Origin: a virus
DNA: 52,290 nt
Strand: one strand, 5' to 3'
IMG/VR virus record: IMGVR_UViG_3300024259_000046
Coordinates: 1-52,290 of that record
Positions 38,373 to 46,514 of this stretch are shown one piece after another. How positions within the stretch are numbered: the first letter of the stretch is position 1; the number at the start of each line of letters is the position of its first letter. The notes beneath the pieces were generated by a model. The model ran no database searches and was not told where the DNA came from. It was given only the letters and a program-made list of their open reading frames with translations. A program made the position numbers and the translations under genes.

Positions 38373-38987
38373 ATGAGCGAACTAACGGCAGACGAGACAG
38401 CAGGACTAACGGTAACATTTGGCGACTACTTAAAGCCAGCGCGTATTTCCTACGCGAAAATCTTTCAACCGGAGAAGAACGACCTCTCTGGTAAAGACGA
38501 GTATTCCGCAATGTTCTTGATCGACAAGGACAACACAGTTGTATTGGACGCTTTAGAAAAAGCTATCGATGCGGCTATCAAGAAAGAATGGGGAGACGAC
38601 CGCCCCGCACGACTTCGTATCCCTCTCCGGGACGGAGACAAGGACGGCCCGGGCGGTGTTCCGGAAAGTGCTACTGCCGGTGCAGAACCCTACGGTGGAC
38701 ACATGTTTATCAACGCGAAGAACGGGTACAAACCCGACGTTCGTGACCAGAAGTCAAACATCATCCTCGACCCACACGCTATCGTGTCCGGTGATTATGT
38801 TCTCGCTTCGGTCAAAGCATGGGCCTACGACAACAAGTCTAAAGGGGTATCATTCAGCCTGAATGGTATCCAACTGGTTCGTAAGGGCGACCCACTGGGT
38901 AACTCTTTTGACGGATCAAAAGTCTTCGGGAAAATCCCTGTTGCGGCAGACGTCGCCGGCAGTGATCTTGACTCGATGATGAAATAG
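38373..38987 (+). CDS. DUF2815 ssDNA-binding protein
   Basis: 204 aa from ATG 38373 (GGAG upstream; an earlier in-frame ATG at 38337 lies inside the previous gene). V-T-F-G-D-Y-L-K-P-A-R-I-S-Y-A-K-I-F and E-Y-S-A-M-F-L-I-D-K open an OB-fold; G-H-M-F-I-N-A-K near 110 and Y-V-L-A-S-V-K-A-W-A-Y near 142 match the DUF2815 family, described as phage SSB-like. The tail ends with an acidic D-L-D-S-M-M-K, like SSB protein-interaction tails. Confidence 0.8.
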   Translation: MSELTADETAGLTVTFGDYLKPARISYAKIFQPEKNDLSGKDEYSAMFLIDKDNTVVLDALEKAIDAAIKKEWGDDRPARLRIPLRDGDKDGPGGVPESATAGAEPYGGHMFINAKNGYKPDVRDQKSNIILDPHAIVSGDYVLASVKAWAYDNKSKGVSFSLNGIQLVRKGDPLGNSFDGSKVFGKIPVAADVAGSDLDSMMK

Positions 38988-39090
38988 GGTAGAGGGGGCT
39001 GGTTCCGGTTCGAGGCCGGGGCGTGGTAGTTAAGTAAATCATTGGGGATGGCCAGCCCCCTATATCTCCAACCTTAACAAGGCGACACAA
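38988..39090 (+). ncRNA. Structured intergenic RNA candidate B
   Basis: A perfect 9-bp stem GGGGGCTGG/CCAGCCCCC (38994-39002 with 39052-39060) closes a 49-base interior. Inside is a T-arm-like hairpin TCCGG-TTCGAGG-CCGGG. No T-run follows, so it is not a plain terminator. Confidence 0.4.
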
Positions 39091-39282
39091 ATGTTAAATG
39101 AACGTGGTGCATGCGGCGAAGAGATGCATTGGATGATTATGATCATGCTATATATTATAGGCACTGGTGTTATAGGATGCCTACTGGCTTTGATCTTCTT
39201 GGGGGTTTGCACACTCGCGGAACAATTATTTAATGTTGACATACCAAAGAAAATGAAGGATAAATGGGGGGGCGGATGTTAA
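39091..39282 (+). CDS. Small membrane protein (63 aa)
   Basis: One long transmembrane segment, about residues 13-42 (M-I-M-I-M-L-Y-I-I-G-T-G-V-I-G-C-L-L-A-L), with a basic C-terminal tail K-K-M-K-D-K-W. Several Cys. AACAAGGCGACACAA upstream, a variant of the local ribosome module. Overlaps the next small gene by 7 bases. Confidence 0.5.
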   Translation: MLNERGACGEEMHWMIMIMLYIIGTGVIGCLLALIFLGVCTLAEQLFNVDIPKKMKDKWGGGC

Positions 39283-39401
39283 TAGCTTTATTTGGTGCCG
39301 TCGTTTCAAGTATTCTGTACGTTGGCATAGATCATGCATGGAAAAGTTACCAGAAGGACAAACGAAAACAAAAACGAAAGGATAAAAAAGGCGATGTTTA
39401 A
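39276..39401 (+). CDS. Small membrane protein, basic tail (41 aa)
   Basis: ATG 39276 overlaps the previous gene's end. N-terminal hydrophobic helix (L-I-A-L-F-G-A-V-V-S-S-I-L-Y-V-G) then a very basic tail (K-D-K-R-K-Q-K-R-K-D-K-K), positive-inside topology. GGGGGGCGG precedes ATG. Its end overlaps the SPFH start by 8 bases, so it is likely coupled to it. Confidence 0.5.
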   Translation: MLIALFGAVVSSILYVGIDHAWKSYQKDKRKQKRKDKKGDV

Positions 39402-40644
39402 AAAATTAGGTATTTACGGAACAGGTATAGGTTTGATCTTTGTATTTTTCTTCGGCTCACAACTCTTGTCCACGGTGGAGAAGGGGACGTTCGAAGTCAG
39501 GCAGTTCCCGGTAACGGGTACGATTGATGTCCGCAACACCCCCGGAACATGGTGTAAGTGCTTCGCGACTCTGGACATCTGGAAGAAATCAAAGACGTTC
39601 AAGTTTGATGGGAAAGAACACTCACTCCTACCCGTCCGGTTTAATGACGGGTCGGCCTCGCATGTCAAAGGTGAAGTACGGGTAGAGTTCCCATCCTCAT
39701 TGAGCGCAGTCAATAACTTCCTGGAAATGGGTTACGCTAACCAGCATGATGTTATGGAACGGTTGGTCTACCCCCACTTGCTACGGGTTATGCGCTTACA
39801 GGGGAACTTCATGACCGCTAAGGAATCTTACAACCAGAAGCGGCCGGACTTTGACAGTAACTCTTTCGACCAGTTGCAGTTTGGTGTATATAAAACTAAG
39901 ACCCAGACCGTAACAGAGAAAGACATCATGACCGGTGAAGATAGAACGAGGGAATTTAAGATCGTTCTATATGGTGAAGACGGAGAACCTCTCCGTGAAC
40001 AGAACCCACTGGAAGGCACGGGTATTACTTTCAACGCTTATGTTATTGAGAGTATCAAATACCCTGATGTTGTGAACGAACAGATTGAAGCTCAGCGTAA
40101 AGCCATCATGGAAGTTGAGACTGCTATCGCCGAAGCTAAGAAGTCCGAGCAGGATGCTAAGACTATCAAGATGGAAGGTGAAGCCAAAGTTATGACAGCC
40201 CGGTACGAGAAAGAACAGGAGAAAGTTCGGGCTACTGTTGAAGCGGAGAAACGTAAACAAGTAGCAACACTGGACGCTGAAAAACGACTGGACGTTGCGA
40301 AGCTTGACAAACTGGCCGCAGAACAGTATAAAGAAGAGCAGATTTTGAAGGGGCAAGGTGAAGGTGAGCGTAAGAAGTTGGTTATGCAAGCTGACGGAGC
40401 TCTTCAACAAAAGCTTGCCGCTTGGGTTGATGTTAACACCAAGTACGCCGCGGCTATTAAGGGTTTTCAAGGCGACTGGGTTCCAAGGTTGGTCATGGGT
40501 AACACCGGTGAAGGCAAAGGCGCATCCGCCAGTCCGGCCAATGACCTGATAAGTCTGTTTACAGCGAAGACTGCCGGAGATATTTCATTGAGCATGGATA
40601 TCCCACGTAGTAATCACAAGCATAAAACAGATTTAACCAAGTAG
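39394..40644 (+). CDS. SPFH/Band-7 (prohibitin-like) membrane protein
   Basis: 416 aa from ATG 39394 (AAAAAAGGCG upstream; in-frame ATG at 39334 would lie within the previous small gene). One N-terminal transmembrane helix (G-I-G-L-I-F-V-F-F-F-G-S), an SPFH-type beta domain to about 220, then a long Ala/Glu/Lys coiled coil (V-E-T-A-I-A-E-A-K-K-S-E-Q) to about 340 and A-A-I-K-G-F-Q-G-D-W-V-P. Family proteins (HflK/C, stomatin, prohibitin) form large membrane rings and control proteases. In a phage it could reshape the host membrane or guard against host proteolysis; inference only. Confidence 0.75.
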   Translation: MFKKLGIYGTGIGLIFVFFFGSQLLSTVEKGTFEVRQFPVTGTIDVRNTPGTWCKCFATLDIWKKSKTFKFDGKEHSLLPVRFNDGSASHVKGEVRVEFPSSLSAVNNFLEMGYANQHDVMERLVYPHLLRVMRLQGNFMTAKESYNQKRPDFDSNSFDQLQFGVYKTKTQTVTEKDIMTGEDRTREFKIVLYGEDGEPLREQNPLEGTGITFNAYVIESIKYPDVVNEQIEAQRKAIMEVETAIAEAKKSEQDAKTIKMEGEAKVMTARYEKEQEKVRATVEAEKRKQVATLDAEKRLDVAKLDKLAAEQYKEEQILKGQGEGERKKLVMQADGALQQKLAAWVDVNTKYAAAIKGFQGDWVPRLVMGNTGEGKGASASPANDLISLFTAKTAGDISLSMDIPRSNHKHKTDLTK

Positions 40645-40654
40645 GAAAACTGTT

Positions 40655-40670
40655 GGGGCCTTCGGGCCCC
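40655..40670 (+). terminator. UUCG hairpin after SPFH gene
   Basis: GGGGCC - TTCG - GGCCCC, perfect 6-bp stem. No clear T-run follows (GCTTAACTT), so it may only attenuate or protect the RNA end before the prs-like gene. Confidence 0.5.
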
Positions 40671-40691
40671 GCTTAACTTAAAGGCGAATCC

Positions 40692-41522
40692 ATGATATTC
40701 CTAAACAAAGAACCTGTAGAGACACACAAATTCAGCGGCGGAGAATGCCATGTCAAACTCCCCGTTCCTTATCATAAAGAAGAAGCACACATCGACGCAT
40801 GTCTGTATAACTCCGATGATATTATGTCGTTGATGATGACTGTAGATGCGCTTCGACAGATCAATGGAATGATGAAGATCAATGTCACCATACCTTACTT
40901 CCCCTACGCTAGACAGGACAGGGTGTGTGAACCCGGCGAAGCTTTCAGCTTAAAAGTAATGGCTGACCTGATCAACTCTCTTAAGGTGGACAGCGTGGTA
41001 GTCATTGACCCGCACTCCAAAATGACACCGAGTCTTTTAGATAACTGTATGGTGTATGATCAACATGCTTGTGTTACAACACACATGTGGCACATGCTAC
41101 GTAACACAGACACCACACTTGTAGCACCTGATGAAGGCGCAAAAGAGAAGACTTTAAATTTGGCCTGTGATTTGGGCGTAGATTATATCACCTGCACAAA
41201 AGTCAGAGACACCAAGACCGGTGATATAACTAAAACATATGTCCCGCAAGGTAACCCGACTAGGAACTACATGATCATCGATGATATATGTGATGGGGGG
41301 AGAACTTTCATAAATATCGCAAATATTCTAATGGAAGATGGCGTACCAAGAAAAAACTTGTCTTTGTACGTGACCCATGGTATATTTTCGAACGGCTTTG
41401 CAGAACTGGTAAGCCGATTTGAAAAACTTTATTGTTATCATCTGTTCCCGAACGTGGATACACACACCTTACCGTTCGGTTACTTAACCGTATTCAAGGG
41501 AGAAAAAAGCTATGTTCATTGA
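40692..41522 (+). CDS. PRPP-synthetase-like enzyme (Prs/Adps)
   Basis: 276 aa, shorter than usual bacterial PRPP synthases (about 315). I-P-Y-F-P-Y-A-R-Q-D-R near 68-78 is the ATP-binding motif, and Y-M-I-I-D-D-I-C-D-G-G-R-T-F near 192-205 is the phosphoribosyl-binding loop. It transfers pyrophosphate from ATP to a ribose 5-phosphate end: ribose-5-P (making PRPP) or, in the phage Adps branch, ADP-ribose. It overlaps a NAMPT-like gene by 11 bases, so the products probably act in series to make NAD+ or NMN. The substrate cannot be fixed by reading the sequence. Confidence 0.85.
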   Translation: MIFLNKEPVETHKFSGGECHVKLPVPYHKEEAHIDACLYNSDDIMSLMMTVDALRQINGMMKINVTIPYFPYARQDRVCEPGEAFSLKVMADLINSLKVDSVVVIDPHSKMTPSLLDNCMVYDQHACVTTHMWHMLRNTDTTLVAPDEGAKEKTLNLACDLGVDYITCTKVRDTKTGDITKTYVPQGNPTRNYMIIDDICDGGRTFINIANILMEDGVPRKNLSLYVTHGIFSNGFAELVSRFEKLYCYHLFPNVDTHTLPFGYLTVFKGEKSYVH

Positions 41523-42990
41523 CCCATTTGCGTGTACAGATTTCTATAAGATAGGCCACATCAAACAGTACCCCAAACGTACTGAAATGGTTTACTCCAA
41601 TATGACTGCGCGGGATAGTTCTCACGCCAACACTATCTTCGGTGATAAGTTTGTAATCAACTTCGGATTGCAGTATGTTATCCAGAAGTTCTTGGTGGAA
41701 GACTGGAACCAGAACTTCTTCGACCGACCGGAAGAGGAAGTTGTCGCCCGGTACGAACGACGTATCAGTGCTACTCTGGGTGAGCCTCATGCAGATTCCA
41801 CCCATGTACGGGCCTTACACAAGCTCGGTTACCTGCCTATCCTGATAAAGGCTCTACCCGAGGGGGCAAGAGTACCTGTTGGGGTTCCTCTGTTCACCAT
41901 TCAAAACACCGAGCCCGAGTTCTTCTGGTTGACCAACTTCTTAGAGACAGCGTTGTCCGGCTTCTTGTGGAAGCCCATAACTTCTGCAACAATGGCTTAT
42001 GAATACCGCAGACTGTTTGATCAGTATGCAGAGGAGACAGGTGGGGACAAAGAGTTCGTTCCTTTCCAAGGGCACGACTTCTCCTTCCGTGGTATGTCCA
42101 ACGTGGAAGACGCCGCGTTAAGCGGAGCCGCTCACTTGACAAGCTTCGTAGGGACTGACTCTATCATTGCTATCGACCTACTGGAACAATACTATCAAGC
42201 TGATGTCACCAAAGGTTTAGTCGGGTGTTCTGTGCCGGCCACGGAGCATTCTGTAATGTGCATGGGCGGTGAGTTGGACGAGAAGGCTACGTTCGAACGC
42301 CTGATCGGTGAGTTGTACCCCGCTGGTATCGTTTCCATTGTGTCTGACACTTGGGACTTCTGGAAAGTTGTCACCGAAACTCTGCCGGAATTGAAGTACA
42401 AAATTCTGGAGCGTGATGGTAAACTTGTCATCAGACCAGACAGCGGCGACCCGGTTAATATTATTTGTGGTGATCTTGGCGCGAAAAGAGGAAGCCCAGA
42501 ATTTAAGGGGTTGATCGAATGTCTTTGGGATACCTTCGGAGGGGAGACAAACGAGAAGGGTTATAAGAAACTAGACTATCACATAGGAGCCATCTACGGT
42601 GACGCTATCAATCTGGTACGGGCCGAAGATATTATGCGCAGGTTAGCGGACAAAGGATTTACTTCCGACAACGTTGTGTTAGGTATTGGTTCCTTTACAT
42701 ACCAGTACGTGACGAGAGACACACATGGGTTTGCTATTAAATCTACCGCCGGGCAGTTGGACGGTGAAATTGTAGAGATATTCAAAGACCCGAAGACAGA
42801 CAGTGGTATTAAGAAGTCCGCCAAGGGTCTACTGCGTGTGTCTAAGAACCAGCAACGGAAGTATGAACTGCACGATCAACAAACACCAGACGAAGAGAAG
42901 GAAGGTGAGTTGAAGACCGTGTTTATTAACGGCGAACCCTTCAACCGCTGGTCTCTTGAAGATATCAGGGAGCGTATCGCTAATGGTTAA
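41512..42990 (+). CDS. Nicotinamide (phospho)ribosyl transferase-like, NAMPT/Namat
   Basis: 492 aa, the length of human NAMPT (491). D-F-Y-K-I-G-H near residue 10, H-D-F-S-F-R-G-M near 186, V-G-T-D-S near 212, and S-V-P-A-T-E-H-S with His246 in the catalytic His position. R-P-D-S-G-D-P near 308 and A-I-Y-G-D near 360 complete the phosphoribosyl site. Joins nicotinamide to PRPP (giving NMN) or, as Namat, to ADP-ribose-pyrophosphate (giving NAD+ directly). Paired with the Prs-like gene; no NMN adenylyltransferase was seen in the window, which favours but does not prove the direct NAD+ route. Confidence 0.9.
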   Translation: MFIDPFACTDFYKIGHIKQYPKRTEMVYSNMTARDSSHANTIFGDKFVINFGLQYVIQKFLVEDWNQNFFDRPEEEVVARYERRISATLGEPHADSTHVRALHKLGYLPILIKALPEGARVPVGVPLFTIQNTEPEFFWLTNFLETALSGFLWKPITSATMAYEYRRLFDQYAEETGGDKEFVPFQGHDFSFRGMSNVEDAALSGAAHLTSFVGTDSIIAIDLLEQYYQADVTKGLVGCSVPATEHSVMCMGGELDEKATFERLIGELYPAGIVSIVSDTWDFWKVVTETLPELKYKILERDGKLVIRPDSGDPVNIICGDLGAKRGSPEFKGLIECLWDTFGGETNEKGYKKLDYHIGAIYGDAINLVRAEDIMRRLADKGFTSDNVVLGIGSFTYQYVTRDTHGFAIKSTAGQLDGEIVEIFKDPKTDSGIKKSAKGLLRVSKNQQRKYELHDQQTPDEEKEGELKTVFINGEPFNRWSLEDIRERIANG

Positions 42991-45034
42991 GACTCACTTC
43001 GACTTCGAGACCTACTCGGAAGCTGACATAAGGAAGGTCGGGGCGTGGGCGTATTCAATACACCCATCGACCCGAGTCCTTTGTGCGGGGTACGCTCATA
43101 ATGACGAGCCCCCACAGTTGTGGGTGCCCGGACAGGAGATGCCCAAGTTTCTTGTGGCTCCGTGCACACACGATCAGTTCCATGCTTGGAACAGTTTCTT
43201 CGAGTGGGCTATCTGGAAGAACGTTTTGAAGACCCACATGCCTCCGCTTGTACAGTGGTATGACACGGCGGCTTTGTCCAGTGCCATGGCTTTGCCTCGT
43301 GCGCTAGGGTATTGCGGCGCGGCGCTTGGTGTGTCAGAAGACAAAGCCAAGAGCAGACGCGGGTACGAACTCATTAAACTTTTGAGCAAGCCAAACAAGA
43401 TGAACGACAACCCGGCTCTGCTTAAAGAGATGTATGCATACTGCATGCAGGATGTTGTTGCGGAACGTGAGTTGTCAAAGAAACTGTTCGACCTGAACCC
43501 AACAGAAAGGAAAGTGTTCATCCTCGATCAGAAGATCAACACAACAGGTATCGCATTGGATGTTGAGTCAGTTGACAACGCGATTGAAGTTTATGGTCAC
43601 GCCTATAATTCACTGATGGAATCGCTGAAAGATTTGACCGGCCTCGACAACCCGAACAGCGCGATACAATTTTTCAATTGGTTGACGAGTAAAGGTCACA
43701 TCATAGATAACGTTCAGAAGGCTACTCTGCAAGCACTGTTGAATCTGGAAGACAAATACAATACACATACCGCAATCCGGATGCGCATGAAGCTGGCAAA
43801 AGCGGCCCCTAAGAAATATTCGGCTATGCGCGACAGGGTAGGGAACGGGACTCGTTTACATGGAAACACAATGTATCATGGTGCCTCTACGGGCCGTTGG
43901 GCTTCGACTGGTGTGAACCTGCAGAATATCGCCCGGCCAACGGTAGACGCTGATGAATCAATCGCCCTGATAAACACGACAGAGCCGGCAATATTCGATA
44001 TGCTGGATATGGACCCGATGGAAGCTCTAAGTAGCTCTATAAGGGGTATGCTGATACCCTCTAAGGGGAAAAAGTTCATTATAGGGGATTACGCGAGCAT
44101 CGAATCCCGGGCTTTGGCGTGGTTGGCTGGTCAGGAGGATAAACTGGAAGTTTTCAGGGGCCACGGTAAAATATACGAGCACGTTGCCGCGAAAATCTAT
44201 AACATATATTCTGAACACGGGCAAAACGCCATTGAACTTGTTACACAACCACAGCGTTTCGTTGGAAAAATTGGAGAATTAGCCTGCGGCTTCGGCGGGG
44301 GCGCCGGGGCAATTACCGGTATGGCCAAAATCTACAAAGTTGACATGACAAAGCCGGAAGCCGAAAAAATCAAAAATGACTGGAGAGCAGAAAACCCGGA
44401 AATATGCCAATTCTGGAAAACAGCAGAAAACGCCGCCGCTTCGGCAGTGGCCCACCCGGGCGAAGTGTTTCAAGCCGGTCGGGTGAAGTTTATGGTCGCT
44501 CACAACTTCTTATGGTGTCAGTTGCCTTCTGGTAGGCGTCTTGCTTACCACAGGCCTTTTATCAAGGTAGAGACCGTGACTTTGATCAAGGTGCCGGCCA
44601 CAGAGGACGAGGGAGGCTATAATATCATGTATAGCCCCCACGAGTACACCAAAGAGGAGTTTAAGGCCCTAGCGGACGCTAAGGGGCTCACAGTGGAGAG
44701 TTTCGACGCCCCGACGATATATTTCTGGGGTACGGACTCACAAACCCGAAAATGGCGTGTACACTCCACATACGGTGGGAAACTGGTTGAGAACATTACA
44801 CAGGCTGTGGCGAGAGATTTGATGGCAGAATCTATGTTAATTTTGGACGATATGGGGTATAATATAGTTTTGACCGTTCACGACGAAATCATCTCGGAGG
44901 TTCCCATTGACACACCCCACGACGAACAATACTCAGTTGAAGAGTTCACCACACTTATGGAGACAACCCCAACATGGGCAGATGGTCTTCCCGTTCGTGT
45001 TGAAGCGTACGAAGCCACGAGGTACAGAAAATGA
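42983..45034 (+). CDS. DNA polymerase I family, phage replicative polymerase
   Basis: 683 aa from ATG 42983 (GGGAG upstream), overlapping the NAMPT-like gene by 8 bases. Proofreading exonuclease: H-F-D-F-E-T-Y near 5-11, W-N-S-F-F-E near 70, Y-C-M-Q-D-V near 151-156. Polymerase: G-R-W-A-S-T-G near 302, motif A G-D-Y-A-S-I-E-S-R near 366 (family A usually has D-Y-S-Q-I-E), motif B R-F-V-G-K-I-G-E-L-A-C-G-F-G near 420, motif C V-H-D-E near 632. Resembles the DpoZ-type polymerases of phages with modified adenine as well as other podovirus PolA proteins. No 5'-3' exonuclease domain. Confidence 0.93.
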   Translation: MVKTHFDFETYSEADIRKVGAWAYSIHPSTRVLCAGYAHNDEPPQLWVPGQEMPKFLVAPCTHDQFHAWNSFFEWAIWKNVLKTHMPPLVQWYDTAALSSAMALPRALGYCGAALGVSEDKAKSRRGYELIKLLSKPNKMNDNPALLKEMYAYCMQDVVAERELSKKLFDLNPTERKVFILDQKINTTGIALDVESVDNAIEVYGHAYNSLMESLKDLTGLDNPNSAIQFFNWLTSKGHIIDNVQKATLQALLNLEDKYNTHTAIRMRMKLAKAAPKKYSAMRDRVGNGTRLHGNTMYHGASTGRWASTGVNLQNIARPTVDADESIALINTTEPAIFDMLDMDPMEALSSSIRGMLIPSKGKKFIIGDYASIESRALAWLAGQEDKLEVFRGHGKIYEHVAAKIYNIYSEHGQNAIELVTQPQRFVGKIGELACGFGGGAGAITGMAKIYKVDMTKPEAEKIKNDWRAENPEICQFWKTAENAAASAVAHPGEVFQAGRVKFMVAHNFLWCQLPSGRRLAYHRPFIKVETVTLIKVPATEDEGGYNIMYSPHEYTKEEFKALADAKGLTVESFDAPTIYFWGTDSQTRKWRVHSTYGGKLVENITQAVARDLMAESMLILDDMGYNIVLTVHDEIISEVPIDTPHDEQYSVEEFTTLMETTPTWADGLPVRVEAYEATRYRK

Positions 45035-45261
45035 CCAATGGAATGGAGAAGATGTATCAGAACACTACGGTAAAACCAATCACGGTTCAGAGAATGACCG
45101 AGGTAATGGTCGAAGTAATGAAAGAAGTTAATAATCTTGACTTCGAACGACGTAATTACGTAGCGCAGATGCTACTTATGGAAGAGAAATGTTATGCTAT
45201 TTGCAAAGCCGAGGGCATCCTCTATGACGAGGGAGTCCATAATAGAAAAAAAGGTGTGTAA
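45031..45261 (+). CDS. Hypothetical protein after polymerase (76 aa)
   Basis: Starts within the polymerase stop (ATGA).  Helical, Met-rich (M-T-E-V-M-V-E-V-M-K-E-V), then a loop with K-C-Y-A-I-C-K. No recognisable domain. Its 3' part overlaps the VRR-NUC gene by 38 bases. Confidence 0.55.
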   Translation: MTNGMEKMYQNTTVKPITVQRMTEVMVEVMKEVNNLDFERRNYVAQMLLMEEKCYAICKAEGILYDEGVHNRKKGV

Positions 45262-45541
45262 TTATGCAATCACACAAGGGTGGGTCACATTCAAATGGAC
45301 TTCTCCTAGTAGCCGGTTTGTGCCCGACAGACTTTATTTCAAAGACGGGAAAGTTAAAATCGTCGAGTTTAAAGCGCCCAGGTGTAAGCCTACTAAGGCT
45401 CAACGTATCGTGCACGGGATGCTCAACAATCACGGGTTTACCGTCCATATTATCGATAACATAGATGAAGGAAAACTATTATTCACAGAAAAGGATAAAG
45501 GCGAGAAAGATATGACATGTTCGCATGGGGGGAAGCTGTAA
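45224..45541 (+). CDS. VRR-NUC domain nuclease
   Basis: 105 aa from ATG 45224 (GAGGG 8 bases upstream). M-T-R-E-S-I-I-E-K-K-V at the N-terminus, V-P-D-R-L-Y-F near 34, V-E-F-K-A-P near 48 and K-P-T-K-A-Q-R near 56 match the stand-alone VRR-NUC domain: Glu, Asp, and E-x-K of the PD-(D/E)xK core. In phages it is typically found near an SNF2 helicase, as here (46515), and is thought to cut branched DNA. Confidence 0.82.
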   Translation: MTRESIIEKKVCNYAITQGWVTFKWTSPSSRFVPDRLYFKDGKVKIVEFKAPRCKPTKAQRIVHGMLNNHGFTVHIIDNIDEGKLLFTEKDKGEKDMTCSHGGKL

Positions 45542-45915
45542 AAGGCGTTACAGATTTAGTTGGGCAATTTGTTGAAGACAAAGATCAAGCAAATGCCTTA
45601 GAGAACCAGATCAAAAATAAATTATTATCAGTAGAGCAAGAAGTCATAAAAGCTCAGTCAGCCGCAGTGGTGGCGGAAGCGAAGAGTTCCAGCTTCATAG
45701 CAAAAAACTGGCGACCAATTATGATGTTGACATTCGTCGCGATTATTGCTAATAATTATATATTGTTTCCGTACATAACATTGTTCGGAGGCACAGCGAT
45801 AGCCCTTGACATCCCACCTGACATGTGGGGGCTTCTTAAAATAGGTGTAGGTGGGTACATCGTAGGCCGCAGTGGTGAAAAAATGGTTAAGAGCTACTCG
45901 GAGAATAGAAACTAA
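45517..45915 (+). CDS. Holin, 3-TM family
   Basis: 132 aa. A coiled N-terminal half, then N-W-R-P-I-M-M-L-T-F-V near 67, a second hydrophobic segment (I-L-F-P-Y-I-T-L-F-G) and a third (L-L-K-I-G-V-G-G-Y-I-V-G-R). The N-W-R-P entry into the first helix is characteristic of the gene-transfer-agent-type 3-TM holins. It would open the inner membrane for the amidase at 35113, although the two genes are 10 kb apart. Start overlaps the VRR-NUC gene; an out-of-frame ATG lies 5 bases earlier. Confidence 0.78.
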   Translation: MFAWGEAVKGVTDLVGQFVEDKDQANALENQIKNKLLSVEQEVIKAQSAAVVAEAKSSSFIAKNWRPIMMLTFVAIIANNYILFPYITLFGGTAIALDIPPDMWGLLKIGVGGYIVGRSGEKMVKSYSENRN

Positions 45916-46104
45916 AATGACAGGAGACGCGAGTCCCCCGGGTAATATTGGTTTGATCACCTTTATTAGTTACCGGACAAAATCTCGTTGCCTCCCAGAG
46001 CGGAGTAGTTTGCAGGGTGGGTAGTGCCCATTCGAAAACACCTGTCATGGGGGAGTACACTACTCCCCCAAAATTATTTATAATCTTAACAGGAGAACAA
46101 GGCG
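45916..46104 (+). ncRNA. Structured leader RNA candidate C with alternative hairpins
   Basis: ATGACAGG (45917-45924) pairs perfectly with CCTGTCAT (46041-46048), closing about 116 bases that include GGTAA/TTACC and TGGG/GCCCA sub-stems. A 9-bp hairpin GGGGGAGTA/TACTCCCCC (46049-46069) follows. GGAGTAGT at 46002-46009 can instead pair with the 3' arm of that hairpin. The gene at 46105 starts 36 bases later. Confidence 0.5.
46049..46069 (+). terminator. Possible attenuator hairpin
   Basis: GGGGGAGTA - CAC - TACTCCCCC, perfect 9-bp stem, followed by AAAATTATTT (weak T content). Confidence 0.45.
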
Positions 46105-46506
46105 ATGGAACCGGTAACAATATCAGCGCAAAACTTAGCAAAGTTTCAAGGTTTGGAAGATCGGATTGACGCGGCGGTTGAAACAATGAACCAAGCTGTA
46201 TCAACTCTCATTGACATCCGTGCGAAAGTCTACGCAGAATCCCGTGAGCATTTCGAAAACGTTCTTAAAGAACATGGTGTACCGGAAGCGGACTTCACCT
46301 TGGAATGGAGCGTGGACAAAGACACGGGTATTCTGTCTATTGTAGAGCAGGAACCGGAAGCACCGGAAGAACAAAAATGGGTAGACCCAAAAGATTACCC
46401 AACGGAGCACGGTGAAAATCCGGAAGTTGAGTCGCTTATAAACGATACACGGAAAACGGAACTGTTGGACAACGACGAGCCGCCAGAAGAACCCGTAGCG
46501 GCTTAG
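46105..46506 (+). CDS. Hypothetical acidic protein (133 aa)
   Basis: N-terminal ~55 residues helical (I-S-A-Q-N-L-A-K-F-Q-G-L, then I-R-A-K-V-Y-A-E-S-R-E), C-terminal half very acidic and Pro-rich (E-Q-E-P-E-A-P-E-E-Q; D-N-D-E-P-P-E-E). Preceded by the AGGAGAACAAGGC module and the structured leader. Function unknown; acidic tails of this kind can contact DNA-binding proteins. Confidence 0.58.
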   Translation: MEPVTISAQNLAKFQGLEDRIDAAVETMNQAVSTLIDIRAKVYAESREHFENVLKEHGVPEADFTLEWSVDKDTGILSIVEQEPEAPEEQKWVDPKDYPTEHGENPEVESLINDTRKTELLDNDEPPEEPVAA

Positions 46507-46514
46507 GAGACAGG

